From contig JBITNC010000001.1 of NCBI GenBank assembly GCA_050084985.1, positions 169,012,001 through 169,076,000 on the forward strand: a stretch of 64,000 bases of DNA, given 5' to 3'. Each line of letters starts with the position of its first letter. Position 1 is the stretch's first letter. Made by a program: the position numbers and the translations under genes. Source of the stretch: Nageia nagi (lineage: Eukaryota; Pinophyta). Shown one piece after another: positions 1-11,317 of the stretch. Below the pieces are notes generated by a model. The model saw nothing but the letters and a program-made list of their open reading frames with translations. It searched no databases and was not told the DNA's origin.

Positions 1-1276
1 TTATTTATTTTTTCCTGTATATCACTTGGTAAACATGAATGATTCCAGGGTGGCTCAATATTATTAATAAAGAGCATTTTGACACCTTCTAAGACATCCA
101 TTTCACTTAATTGTTCTTCTCTTATATCAATAATTTCTTGTACTATGGATTCTTTCTCTAAAATTTTTTCATTATAATCCAAATTCTCTTCTCCTAAATT
201 TTCCAATGTAGCAAGATTTTTATATTTATTTTGATAACCTAATCCACTTTTATCAGTGGGATCTTGGTATTGTAATTCAATTATTTCTTGTGGACCCTTT
301 TCATATCGACCCAATCCTCGTCCTTGCCAATTGCATTTGTTAAAATAGGTTAAGACAAATGTTCTTGAACATGGTGATAGATATTTCATATCATTATTGA
401 AATTTCCTTCATATGTTTGATTGGGTATTGTTGACACAGGATCCACTATCCCCGCATAGATGAACATTGTCTGATTAGGTGTTTCTCCTAAAGGCACTAT
501 TTGTCCAATTACACTAGGTGATTCGGATACTTTACCCACTTCTTGTGATGAAGGTATATTAAATACCACATCATCTACATCATATTCTCCCATCTCTAAA
601 TCCATTAATTTAATTTTTACTGGATATACATTGGATGAGTCGTTATTAGATGTAGTATTCACTTGTTTTGATGAAGAAGCTCCATATTTTTCATCTAAAG
701 TTTTAGCAACTTTTTCCCAAGTATCTTTATCTTGTATAACTATATCACCTTTTCCTTTTATGATTTCAAATTTATTCATATTTTTGTTCATTAATATAGT
801 TGATAAATTAGGAGACGGTAATGTCACTTTATTCGGATCAAAAATTAAATTACAATGTGAATAAGGATCTAGATCTTTAAAGACACAATGAACTTTATCT
901 TTATAGATGTATTTTAAACATCCATGATAAGTTGATGGAACACATTGCATTTCTCTAATCCATGGGCATCCTAAAAGAATGTTGTATTGCATAATATTTC
1001 CTTCAATTATATGTAATAAAGTTTGAACGACTTTAGCCCCTATTGTAATCGGCAACACTATTGATCCTAAAGTTGAACACATTGCATCATTAAATGCCCT
1101 AATCTGTAAAGAAGGAGCTAAAATAAGTGAATCTGATAAATTCAAATTTTTGTATGCAGCATCTAAAATTATATTTATAGCTGAACCTTCATCTATCAGA
1201 ATTCTTTTAAATAATTTCCCATCTACTTTACCAATTATATGTAAAGGTGGATCAAGTCCGCCTGGTCCATCGTTAT
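1..1276 (-). CDS. Retropepsin-like protease plus G-patch-like linker, partial
   Basis: On the minus strand one frame stays open from about 1276 to the window edge, about 425 codons. It starts just after a frameshift from the gag frame and has no obvious ATG of its own, so it is probably the middle of a gag-pol polyprotein. The retropepsin active site reads LIDEGSAINI (Asp codon at 1191-1193), where related elements have D-[ST/G]-G-S; the second position is Glu. The second protease strand reads ILLGCPWI. Farther on, around 290-340, GRGLGRYEKGPQEI resembles the G-patch segment found after the protease in Tat/Ogre elements. The role would be cleavage of the Gag-Pol precursor inside virus-like particles. 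It is odd that this part is fully open while the gag before it carries many stops. Confidence 0.7.
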
Positions 1277-4270
1277 TTAATTTTTCTTGTTCATAAAGGT
1301 GATACTAGGTTGTTGAGATATCCTCAAACTTTCAACTATTGAAATAAAATTATCGGGGTTACTAATATCCACTTGAATTTCTTGTAGAATTTGATTCATA
1401 GCTTCCCTATAACTCTCAGACTGTTGTAATAATTCAAATAAGGTCATCTTAACTGGAGACATTTTTAATTATCGTTGAAGAGCACCTTTTATCGAAACTT
1501 TAGGTTGTTACGGAGGAGGTATAGGTTGTATATTAATTGGGTTTGATATCGATTGATTTTTTCATGGATTATCTTATTTATTCTAATATTGTTGTGCTCA
1601 TGTAGCTATACCGATCATATGTATTGAATCATATATAGTTCCTATAAATGGTATATCCTTATTATTCCATGTATAGTTCATTTGGTTTGGGATAACTGCC
1701 ATATTGTTAGCCTGATGTGAGGGTAAGGGGTTTTGATATATCCCTAAATTTTGATTCGAAGGCACAATAGGATTATCCACATCTATTTTTCGACTATCTA
1801 TCAAGTCTTGAATTTTATGTTGTAAAGTTCAACATTTATTTGTATTATGTGCTTTTTGCCTATGATAAGCACAAAATTCATTTTCCTTACACCATTTGCT
1901 TCCCTTAGTATTAGGATTTTCAGGTTTTATATCAAGTAATGTAATCATACCATTATCACATAATTTTTTAAGTATTTCAGCTAATGGTTCTGATAATGGG
2001 GTAAAATTTCTTTTAGGCTTAGGTTCAACATTTTCTTCGATTTTTGAAGCTTGACCAGAATCTTCTATCATAGCTATTTGATTGTTCTATGGTTGTTTAG
2101 TACTGTTTTCATATTGATTACCCTTTTTGTATTCTTTTTTCTTAAGTTTTAGTTCTCCATCTTGAATTTTAACTCTTTCTATAACTACTGCCTGAGTGAT
2201 AGCTTCTTCAAAAGTCCTATGTTGTTGAATTTGGAGAACATTGGCTATTGGTCTTAAACAACTTTGGCTAAATAATTTAACCAATTCTTCTTGTGGTATT
2301 GTATAAGGCATACTAGTGAGTATAGCCCGCCATCTTGAGATGTAATCTTGTATAGTTTCATCAGGAAACTGTTGTAATCTTGTAAGATCAGTAATTGAAT
2401 ATCTTTCTTTAATATTGATCCTAAAATGTTCTAGAAATTGATTAGCCAGTTGTTCGAACGTATATAAACTATGCATAGGTAAACTATTATACCAATCTAA
2501 AGCTTGGTCTGTGAGTGTCATAGGAAATATACATAACATTAATGAGTCATCATTGGCTATCTGATAACTAGAAAATGTAAATTTTCTCAAATGTTCTTTG
2601 GGGTCTTCTCTTCCTTTAAATGACTCTATTTTAGGAAATTCAAACCTATATGGTAATTTCTTTTTCAGAACACTTGGATGAATAGGTTCATTGCAAATGT
2701 TTCTATAATTCAACTTTTGAAGTCCTTGAACATTCATTTCTTGATTTATAAAATCCTTCATAAAGTCTTCTAATTCTTTATCGATTCTACAACCTTGAGT
2801 GTGTTTATGATATCTTTGAGTATTCGGATCCTTTTCTGAAATTGATCTTGAAGTGTAAGACTCATAGTCAGAAGGAAACTCTAATGGTGGTGGAGGCAAT
2901 ATTTTAAGAGGTGAATGTCATCGCGGAATAGGTATTTTAGGAGGTCTTTGGGATATACCTTTTCCATATAGATCTTTTTCTTTGTAATTAGGTTGTCTTG
3001 TTTGATTTTGGGTTTGTTCAACCCAACTTTTAATAGAATCTTGCTTTTGTTTATCATATAATTTTTGCAGTTCTAGTTCCTTATCCATTTCCTTTTGTAA
3101 TAAAATGGCTATCTCTTTATCCATCGCTTCTTGTTTGTCTAAGTAAGGATCTCGATATCTTTGTATTTGACTTCCTTCAAGAGTTTCCGGTTTCAAATTC
3201 TTTATTTTTTGATATTCATCCCACTGTCTTTATTTTTCTTTCTCCACACGTAAATATCGTTCCCTTTTTATTTTTTCATTCTCTAATTCCTCAAGTTGTA
3301 ATTCTTGTAAACGAAGTTGAATCTAATGTTCTTTATGAAATATTTTCTTTTCTTGTTCTAGGAATTCATTTCTTTCTTTGTTTGCTTGTTCTTGTTCTAT
3401 GAATTTCCTTTTATCTCTAAGAAGTTTATCTTCCATTTCTTTTAATTCATTTTCTTGTTCTTGAATTTTAATGAATTCGTTAACTTTTCTATTTTCTTCC
3501 TTTAGAAGATATTGCATCTCTACGGCCTTTTTAATATCATTAGCATATATTTTCATGAATTTTTGACTGGCTTTTATCTTACATAATCGTCGTTCTTCTA
3601 GTTCTTCATAAGAAGGTATCTCTTCTATTTTGTACTTAGATGTCCTTCTATGTAATCCTCCCTTTGAAGAATAAGATTTCTCCGTTTGCTTCATTGAAGG
3701 AGCTCTTTGAGATAAGTTACTCATAGGTATTGATACTTCATTTTTTCCTAATTCGAGAGATTTATGAGAAAATGAAGATCCTTCTTTTCGAATTAAGGAA
3801 CTAACCTTGCGGCCATCTGATAATAGATGAATGACTCTTTCATATTTAACTTTATATGGCTCAATCTCGAGTACCACTATGGTTTCAGCCCAAGATTTAT
3901 CCTCATCCATTTCTAAGTTATCACGTCTATGATTTAGTTTTTCAACATCTCCCGGTAAACTAGAAGACGTCTTAGGAATATTCCTATAATTAGCTAGGCA
4001 ATGATGAATTTCAATTAACTCTTCATCTAACACTTGCATTCTAGTCTTGGTAATAGGATCTTCTATACTTTGTCTTTGCAATCTAGATTGATCATAACCC
4101 CAATCCCAATCTTTTCCTACATAACGAACTACCCATGAATCTGATTCATCTAAAGGAGGTGGCCTCCTAACCAAATACTCTATCAGATCCATATTGTCTG
4201 AATCTATTTCTTGTATTTCAAATGGGTGTTCTCGCATTTTCTTAGTGGTCATACTTCTAGTTTGAACCAT
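1277..4270 (-). pseudogene. Ty3 gag with multiple in-frame stops
   Basis: The frame starts at ATG 4270 (MVQTRSM, a common gag start in plant Ty3 elements) and stays in one phase for nearly 3 kb, broken only by stops near 3323, 3229, 2918, 2087, 1829, 1598 and a cluster at about 1480-1580, then a frameshift near 1277. The N-terminal 300 residues are charged and coiled-coil-like (rich in E, K, Q). The capsid-type gag domain lies at about 2150-2700 with ALDWYNSL and a following FLEHF segment. A Cys/His motif (FCAYHRQKAHNTNKC) lies at about 1832-1880. Gag would form the particle that packages element RNA. All stops are compatible with C-to-T changes in CAA, CAG or CGA codons. It is not functional as it stands. 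Confidence 0.8.
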
Positions 4271-6042
4271 TTTTAGATATTATAAACAAGCATCGTAAAA
4301 AAGAAACTCTATTTTTATCTTTTATATTATATTTTCGAGAAAACAATTTAATGCACAAATAGCCTATATGCAAACCTACTTTTAACGATGTGATTATCTT
4401 CTTTAACTTTTTTCACATATTTTTAATGTCTGAATTAAATGAATGATATGAGTTATTCATTTTAATCTTTTTAATTTTCCTAGTTTGTTTTGACTAGTCA
4501 AGTATTAAACAAGGTAGGTTGGCTAATTCCAAGTAATGTTTACAAGTTTCTATGGCTTTTGGTTTGGTTCTAGATGAGCCTCCTTTTTTGACTCCTACCT
4601 AAAGCAAAGTTACCTTGGTCATCACCTCCAAGTGTAACTGGCTCTATGGCTTCAAGTGTGTTATGTTAGTGGATACAAAGAAGTAAGAATTAATGGTTGG
4701 TAGTGACATCCAACTCGTTAATGTTCAATTATTCCTTTAAGGCCTTATGAAGTGCATTTAAATAAGTAAAATACATTTATGCATACTACCCTCCCAAACA
4801 TTCATGTCCATTTACTTATCTTATCTTAATGTGATGCAATCAAAGTTTATTTTAAGTGAATCTTGACCTTAATAGACCCCGTTGTTCTTTTTAATTATAA
4901 TGCGATTCATTATCCAACCTCTTAATGATGTTCATTAACTCCTTCCAGCTGTGGAAGTTTTATATGTGATAAATTTCCTCTTCTTACTAGTCACATATCT
5001 CTTCGACCTCCAATGGAGTAGTAAGAGCAGACTTAGTAAAAAGCCATTAAGTGTAGATAAATTAATTAAGTGAGGTTCAATTACTCCTCCAAGAGTCACA
5101 TATCCCTTCGACCTCCAATGGAGTGGTAAGGGCAGACATCTTTAAGAGTGTTAATGTGAAGTATATTTCCAAATAATATGTGAATAAATTTTACCTCTTT
5201 CGCTTAACTTATTTCTGATCACTTAGGATCGCTTGAAGCATAAAAGTGAGAGCATACTTTGTTAAGTGAAAGTACTTAGTGTATTCGAATCCCTCCAATT
5301 CATTAACCTTTTAATATGATTTACACTACCCAAAACTCGATTTATTTTCTTTTAGGTTCATTCCAAATTAAATGTGATTCATTTACTACTTCCAATTGTG
5401 GAAGTATTATGTATAGTAAATTAACCAAATTAATGATAGTGTGAATATGAAAGAAAAATTAATTACTCCTTCTTACCCGGTCTATTCTGGTCACCTTAGA
5501 TCGCACGAAGTGCAAAGGGAGAGCATAAGTAGACAAGATAAAAAGTATTAATGTGTACGTACCCTTCACCCAAAACATGAAAATAAATACATAACATTTT
5601 ACATAAAATAAATTAATAAAAAATATGCATTTAATCTTTTCTACCCATTCTTATATGCATTCTAGGCAAAGGAATCACAGTCAAAAGTATCCTTCCATTT
5701 TAACAATACCTCATATATTTTATTTTATTTTTTAGAAATAACAAAAAGAGACAAAATGACCTGGAGTATGAGTCACCGATGTTTATACAGAGGTCATTGG
5801 CATTTATTCTGAGTCATCGGCATCTGATTCCAGTCGTTGGTTTTTTGTCTAGATTACTTTGTAAATCGCTGGCATTTCTTATGAGTCACCGACGTCCGAT
5901 TCCATTCGCTGGCATTTCTACAATAGATTTCCTAAAACACACAGAACACAAAATTTGTAGTGTATGGAGAAATTCAAATAAACCAGATAACAGAAAGGTA
6001 AAATCATTATAAACAAAAAACCTCCCTATCAATAATGGAAGG
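4271..6042 (-). other. Untranslated leader with degenerate repeats
   Basis: No coding frame is convincing here. A 35-bp block containing TCGACCTCCAATGGAGT occurs at about 4991 and again at about 5096, and related blocks with a GATCGC..GAAG..AAA..GAGAGCATA pattern occur near 5218 and 5489. At about 5765-5925 there are four degenerate units of about 38-40 bp built around GAGTCACCGA and CGCTGGCATTT. Long repeat-bearing leaders are usual in Tat/Ogre elements. Confidence 0.5.
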
Positions 6043-6060
6043 ACCCTCCTTCTAGCGCCA
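6043..6060 (-). promoter_or_regulatory. Candidate tRNA primer-binding site
   Basis: On the minus strand the sequence three bases after the LTR terminus (TGCAACA) begins TGGCGCTAGAAGGAGGG. TGG is the required complement of a tRNA CCA end. I could not name the tRNA with certainty. Confidence 0.6.
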
Positions 6061-6063
6061 GAA

Positions 6064-6913
6064 TGTTGCAGTGAAAATAGAGCTAGAATGTAGAATAACA
6101 TAAAATAAAATTATTCTTCAATCTTCACTGAACCTTAAATTATGTAAAATATATATAAATGTTGTAATTATAAATTGATATTAATTTTTAGCTCAAACTA
6201 CGATTTGCCCTTGGAAGGGACTTTTACAAATGCCATTTTGCCAAAATGAAGGTATTAGATCTTTATTGTTTTTGATTTGCTTGCTTCTCTCCTTGATGTG
6301 GACAACCTATAAATCCTACACACATGCAAAAGACAATAACATCAAAGCATCTATGTATGATATGTATTGAATTGAAACTAGCATAAAATAATAAAAGGTA
6401 TGAGCTCATAAGATTTTGGCAGCATTACCCTACTTCAAAGATGGGTCAAGATTCTCTTTCTTTTGCTTTGTATTAGCTTGTATTTATAGATTTTGGGTGA
6501 GATGTTCCAAGGCTAGTAAGAGGAAGTGAAAAGCCACCGTAGGTCATAACTGACCCCCTCTATCCACATCATCTTGGAAAGTTGAAACATTTCAACTTTC
6601 TCTCCCTATTTTGGTTTCTTGTTCGGCTATTACAGAGTCACCGATGATTACCATACGAATGCTGGCGATCGCCTCAAAATGCCGATGACTGTCTTGGGTC
6701 GCTGGTGACTAGTTTTCAAATTTTGTAACAATATTAAAATGACCACCTAATAGCCAATTTTACATAAAAAGAGTCATGTGACCACCCGTTTTGCATGTAC
6801 TCAACGGGAGCTATCCAATAATAAGGTTTTTTAAACCTATTTTATATTGTTGCAAAGAGTTATGATTATTTCAATGTTTACTAGTTAAAAAAGGACATTT
6901 TTAGGTGTCTACA
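6064..6913 (-). repeat. 5' LTR of the Tat/Ogre-like element
   Basis: On the minus strand this 850-bp block starts TGTAGACACCTAAAAATG, a typical start of plant Ty3 LTRs, and ends CACTGCAACA. It is followed by the primer site, which defines it as a 5' LTR. It contains a TATA box and a second patch of the CACCGATG/CGCTGGC motifs also seen in the leader (about 6640-6720). Its partner LTR is off the window. Confidence 0.8.
6481..6488 (-). promoter_or_regulatory. TATA box of the Tat-like LTR
   Basis: CTATAAATACAAG reads on the minus strand roughly mid-LTR, the expected place for the element's RNA polymerase II promoter. Confidence 0.5.
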
Positions 6914-9098
6914 CTAATTATAGGAGTTAGTTTGCCAAACCAAGTACCACATAGGATAGATCCTATGAGAATAATATACATGAATAAGAAAGTTAAAGAT
7001 TTACTTGAAAAGGGTTTGATAAGATAAAGCTTAAGCCCTTGTGTTATACCTTTTTTTTACTCCAAAAAAGATTGCAAATGGAGGATGTGCATAGATTCAA
7101 GAGTAATCAATAATATTACTATCAGGTATAGATTCCATATCATAAGAATGTAGTATTTATTAGATAATTTATGTGGTTCTAGTTGCTTTTCCAAGATAGA
7201 TTTAAAGAGTGAATATCACCAAATTAGAATTAGAGAAGGGGATGAGTGGAAGACTATATTCTAGATAAAGGATGGTCTTTATGAGTGGCTATTCATACCA
7301 TTGGGGCTGACCAATGCACCAAGCACTTTCATGAGGTTGATGATGAAAGTGTTGAAACCATTCTTACCTTGATGATATCCTAGTCTACAGTAGGAAAAAA
7401 GAAGAACATGTGCAACATTTGAGGGTTGTATTCCATAAATTATAGCATCAAAAACTTCTAATAAACTTGACGAAATGTTCATTTCTCAAATTAGAATTGA
7501 TATATCTTGGATTTGTAATATCCAAGGATGGTTTAATATGGACCCAACAAAGGTGGCTACAATCAAGGATTTCCCCAACCCAAAAAGTGCCATAAAGGTC
7601 AAAAGTTTTCACGGTTTAACAAGTTTCTACAGGAAGTTCATTAAAAATTTCAATTTTATGTACAGAAAAGGAATTTTGTGTGGACCAAAGAAGCTAAAAA
7701 TAATTTCCAACTATTGAAAATCAAGATGATTGAACAATTAGTGTTGAGGAATCTAGATTTTACAAAGGTGTTCCAAATAGATTGTGATGCTAGTGGGAAA
7801 GCCATTTGGGTTGTTCTAATTCAAGAAGGAATACTTGTTACATTCTTTAGTCAAAAATTAAATGAGGGTCAACAAAAATATTATATGTATGAACAAGAGT
7901 TTTATGTTATAGTCTAGGCATTAAAGTATTGGAGACATTATTTGTTGCCTAAAGAATTTATTTTATTTACTAATCATCAAGCATTGTAGTACCTAAATAA
8001 CCAAAGCAAGCTAAGTACAAGATAAGCTAGATAGGTTGAGTACCTTGATAGCTACACTTTCATAATCAAACACAAATTAGGGAAAAATAATCAAGTAGTT
8101 GATGCTTTGAGTAAGAGAGTGTTACTATTGAATACAATGCATGTTTAGTGCATTAGCTTAAATGAAATGAAAGAGCAATATGCAAAAGATAATGATTTCA
8201 AAGAAGCTTTTCAAGAGTGCAATGAATTTGAACACAAGGTATGGAAGGATTATTTTCTTCAAAATGGTTTCTTATTCAAAGATAGATAATTATAAATTCC
8301 TCAAGGATATATGAGAGAAAATTTAATTAGAGAAACACATTGTGGTAGTCTTGGAGGTCATTTTGGTCAAGATAAGACAATAACATAACTCAAGGAGAAA
8401 TACTATTGGCCAAGCTCAACTAAAGATGTTGAGATACATGTGACTAGATGTAGAACATGTTAAGTGGCCAAAGGGTGCAAACAAAATATTGGTTTGTACA
8501 CCTCTTTACCTATTCCAAAAATCCCATAGCAGGATATCGATATTGAATTTGCATTAAGGATGCCAAGAATGCAAAGTGGTGTTGATAATATTCTATTTGT
8601 TGTGGATAGGTTATTTAATATGGCACATTTTATTCCTTGCAAGAGAACAAAAGATGTCAATAATGTGCCAAAGTTGTTCTTTTATAAAATCATAAGATTG
8701 TATGGATTGCCAAGAAGTATTACCATTGATAGGGATGTGAAGTTCATGGACTTTATGTGCAAAATTTTATAGAACATATTAGGCATAAAGATGAAATTTA
8801 GTTCAACTTATCATTCTCAGATAGATAGGAAAACTAAAGTTGTCAATCAAATTTTAGGTAATTTTCTTTAGAGTTTGGTTGGTGACAAACCCAAATAGTG
8901 GGATGTGGTATTGGCACAAGCAAAATTTGCTTACAATGATTTAGTGAATAGATCAATTGGAAAGTCTCCATTCCAAATAGTGTATGAAAATCTCCCAAAG
9001 GAGTCACTGATTTGGTAATGATTGTAGGAGAAATAAGGAATGTTGCAATTGTAGCTATGACTATGCATTTGAAAGAATTACATGATAAAGTTAGAAAG
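6914..9098 (+). pseudogene. Ty3/gypsy pol remnant: RT, RNase H, integrase
   Basis: Conceptual translation with several frame changes gives a Ty3 RT (LPNQVPHRIDP..., [25 protein letters not shown]), the RT-RNase H connection (GLTSFYRKFIKNF at about 7610-7660), RNase H (QIDCDASGKA near 7780) and integrase. The integrase has the zinc region near 8330-8470 (ETHCGSLGGHF, CRTCQVAKG) and the catalytic core to about 9090 (FVVDRLFNMAHF, SSTYHSQIDRKT, NRSIGKSPFQIVY). Stops and small indels are frequent, so it is dead. The left end is abrupt in the RT N-terminus because the minus-strand Tat-like element inserted there. The right end stops inside integrase at the solo LTR and continues at 10358. Confidence 0.85.
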
Positions 9099-10357
9099 TG
9101 TAATATCCCCTTAAAACTATAATGGGATCCTTATATCACCTTGTATTATATCTATTTCATGTTCTTTGTAGTTTATTATTGTAAACTTAGGATAGGAGTT
9201 TTATGGGTCCTATGGACACCACTATGAGTCCCAAGTGGGATGTCTCCCTTTTGAGTAGTAGGATAGATTCATATTGTATTAGAGATCCTAGATTGTGGGA
9301 ATCCTGAGGTGTATTGATGTATTTATAGATTGGATAGATACTAGCAAGCTTGCATAATATTGGGGAGGGCCCCACACCCCCATGTTGGCACTTGAGCACT
9401 CTAGGACCCCCATTTCAGCTTCATGGGCCTTTATAATCCCACATTGGTACATTGGGCCTTTATGACCCCCACATTAGCATATTGGACCATTATGACCCCC
9501 ACATTGGCATGATTGATCCCTTTGACCCCAATGTTAGATTAGATGGGATTGGGATGATTTCAAGGTGAGTTTTGAATATGATGTAAAATATAAATAGATA
9601 ATAGGGCCTAATTGATGATTACCACTTGATTATTATACACTTTATACTAGACCTTCAAGAAAAAAGTCTTAATGGTGCTAAGGAACTCTTCCTAGGTAGA
9701 GCATCTAGAGGGTAGGCAAGCATTGGGATCCTAACTATCTATGACTTTGGTGAAGCACTAAGCCCATCCAATGGCATTCCAAGGATACACTTCTTCCTTT
9801 AATGGATATTCAAGGTTCAAGGAGGGCTCCTTCAGTGAAGAGGATTCAAAGTCTAAGGGAGTGCATTTATCCCATGGTTTGATAATATATTAGTGAGGAT
9901 TTTATATTTTTGTACTCTAGTTGACTCCTCGAAGGCCAACGTATAGCTCTAGAAGCTAGGGTTTGTATTATTCAACATCTCATACCATAATATAGGTTGT
10001 TGGGCATTGTATCTTAGTATTGCATTCTTTAATTTGTGTGTAAGACATCATTGAGCATCATTGTTCCTTTACTATGCATATGTTGGAATTTATAGAATTT
10101 ATTTATGTTGGTTTTTCATATTATAACCATTTTGGATGTTATTTAGTTGTATTTCCATCATTGTAAGCATTTGTTGGTTATTTAGTGTGACTAGAAGCCT
10201 TGGAGGGTTGACGTCAAGCTTGTGGTGTGGTTTGATTCCCTAAAGGCCCATCATTGGTGTTGTGAAAGTGTTATTATGGGTGTTGAAAATCCTAGTTTAT
10301 GTATTTGATTATTGAAGTTACTAATATTTGATTTAATATCTTATTTGGGATATTACA
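9099..10357 (+). repeat. Solo LTR of family A with 31-bp internal minisatellite
   Basis: The block begins TGTAATATCCC and ends GGGATATTACA, an 11-bp perfect terminal inverted repeat with TG..CA ends. It is flanked by GAAAG and AAAAG, a five-base duplication with one mismatch. No internal coding region is present, so it is a solo LTR left by recombination; the strand is my choice by similarity to the 59492 fragment. Between about 9390 and 9540 there are repeated units of about 31 bp centred on CCCCCACATTGG. It interrupts integrase codons (VRK before, KFIQSNQ after). Confidence 0.75.
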
Positions 10358-10389
10358 AAAAGAAATTTATCCAAAGCAATCAAAGGTAC
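10358..10389 (+). pseudogene. Integrase fragment between two insertions
   Basis: Thirty-two bases that read KFIQSNQ in the frame expected after ELHDKVRK at the end of the 6914-9098 remnant. The fragment is bounded by the solo LTR on the left and by the gag-only element on the right, and ends in its GGTAC target site. It shows that both insertions hit the same older integrase. Confidence 0.65.
10385..10389. repeat. Target-site duplication GGTAC, left copy
   Basis: GGTAC immediately precedes the 5' LTR and recurs at 18902-18906 immediately after the 3' LTR. A perfect 5-bp duplication shows a single integration event with no later rearrangement. Confidence 0.95.
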
Positions 10390-10532
10390 TGTAGATTCCT
10401 ACAAAATAAATTCTTTATTAAAGCCCCGGTATACCTTAATTTCAACCATGGGTTCATTCTTAGATTCTCTGGAGTTTTTTGGAGCGGATAACGTAGCTCG
10501 GGATCAGAGTAAAGTTTTCCGGAATGAAATGG

Positions 10533-11060
10533 TGACGTGGCGGAGAATAAGATATTCATCTTTCGGCAAGGACCAAGTTCCGGAAAAGACGAAGTAAGCA
10601 CAAGTGTCTCCGGGAAACAAAGCATTCCGGATATATGAAGATGACATCACGGAAAAGAAGAAGCTCATAATTGCAAAGGAAACCAGAGTCCGGAGGAGAT
10701 GACGTCAGCAGGTAGCGACTTAGTATCCGGAGCCATAAAGGAAAACATTCCGAAGGGAAGAAAGATGACGTCACAGGCGAAACGACGTTCACATTTTGAA
10801 TAAGAACCGGAGCCCGGAACAGATGACATCAGCAAAGAGAAATTTAGTATCCGGAACCAGCGGGCGGGAAATTCCGGAGATTCAAAGGTGACGTCACAAG
10901 GAAATATGAAGTTTGCATTCATAAAGCAAACCGGAGCCCGGAATGGATGACATCATCAAGGAGTAATTTAGTGTCCGGAGCCAGTGAATGAAGAAGTCCG
11001 GAGATTCAAGACTGACGTCAGGCGAAGGGTAAAGATTAACATTTGGGATTAAGACCGCGC
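10533..11060 (+). promoter_or_regulatory. U3 array of eight TGACGTCA-type bZIP sites, 124-bp period
   Basis: TGACGTCA or one-base variants occur at 10533 (TGACGTGG), 10642, 10700, 10766, 10824, 10889, 10948 and 11013. From 10642 on the spacing alternates 58, 66, 58, 65, 59, 65 bases. The larger unit is about 124 bp and starts CCGGAGYCCGGA (10683, 10807, 10931, with a decayed start at 11054). TGACGTCA is the palindromic core bound by plant TGA-type bZIP factors. A periodic array in U3 upstream of TATA looks like an enhancer. Confidence 0.7.
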
Positions 11061-11309
11061 CCAGAGGAAAATAGGCCGCAAGGAAAGATCGAAGAGTCCG
11101 AGTTGGAGAATTGAATATTCCGGGAGAGAAGGAAGTCTGCAAAATACCTGAGTGCCATCATCAGGGAACCGAATCGTCGGCGATCTGCCCAATTTTGTAA
11201 CAGTCGGCCAAGTGTCATATGTAGGTGATATCAGTTCAAGAAGGCCAGAATCTTGCGGCCGTTTTGTAAACGTTTCTATTCTGTAATCTTGTAACTGTTA
11301 TTAACACAG

Positions 11310-11317
11310 TATAAATA
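11310..11317 (+). promoter_or_regulatory. TATA box of the 5' LTR
   Basis: TATAAATA lies about 290 bases downstream of the bZIP array and about 570 bases before the LTR end. Transcription would begin near 11340, leaving a leader of about 690 bases with several short upstream frames before gag. Confidence 0.6.

Larger units (their letters stand above)
1..6913 (-). mobile_element. Tat/Ogre-like Ty3/gypsy LTR retrotransposon, 5' part
   Basis: Read on the minus strand the order is LTR (6913-6064), primer site (6060-6043), long leader (6042-4271), gag (4270-about 1277) and protease with linker (1276-1). RT, integrase and the 3' LTR lie beyond the left edge. The gag has the WY-containing retrotransposon gag domain. 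The protease is followed by a strand like those of Tat-lineage elements (LLGCPWI then VPSTYHG) and by a glycine-rich G-patch-like stretch. The element interrupts a plus-strand Ty3 pol whose RT resumes at 6914, so it inserted into an older element. Its target duplication cannot be tested because the other end is outside the window. Lineage is inferred from motifs, not a tree. Confidence 0.8.

Noticed and set aside
10380-11218. Series of minus-strand frames of 60-85 codons in the gag-only LTR
   Set aside because: They track the 124-bp U3 repeat, recur identically in the 3' LTR and have no protein features.
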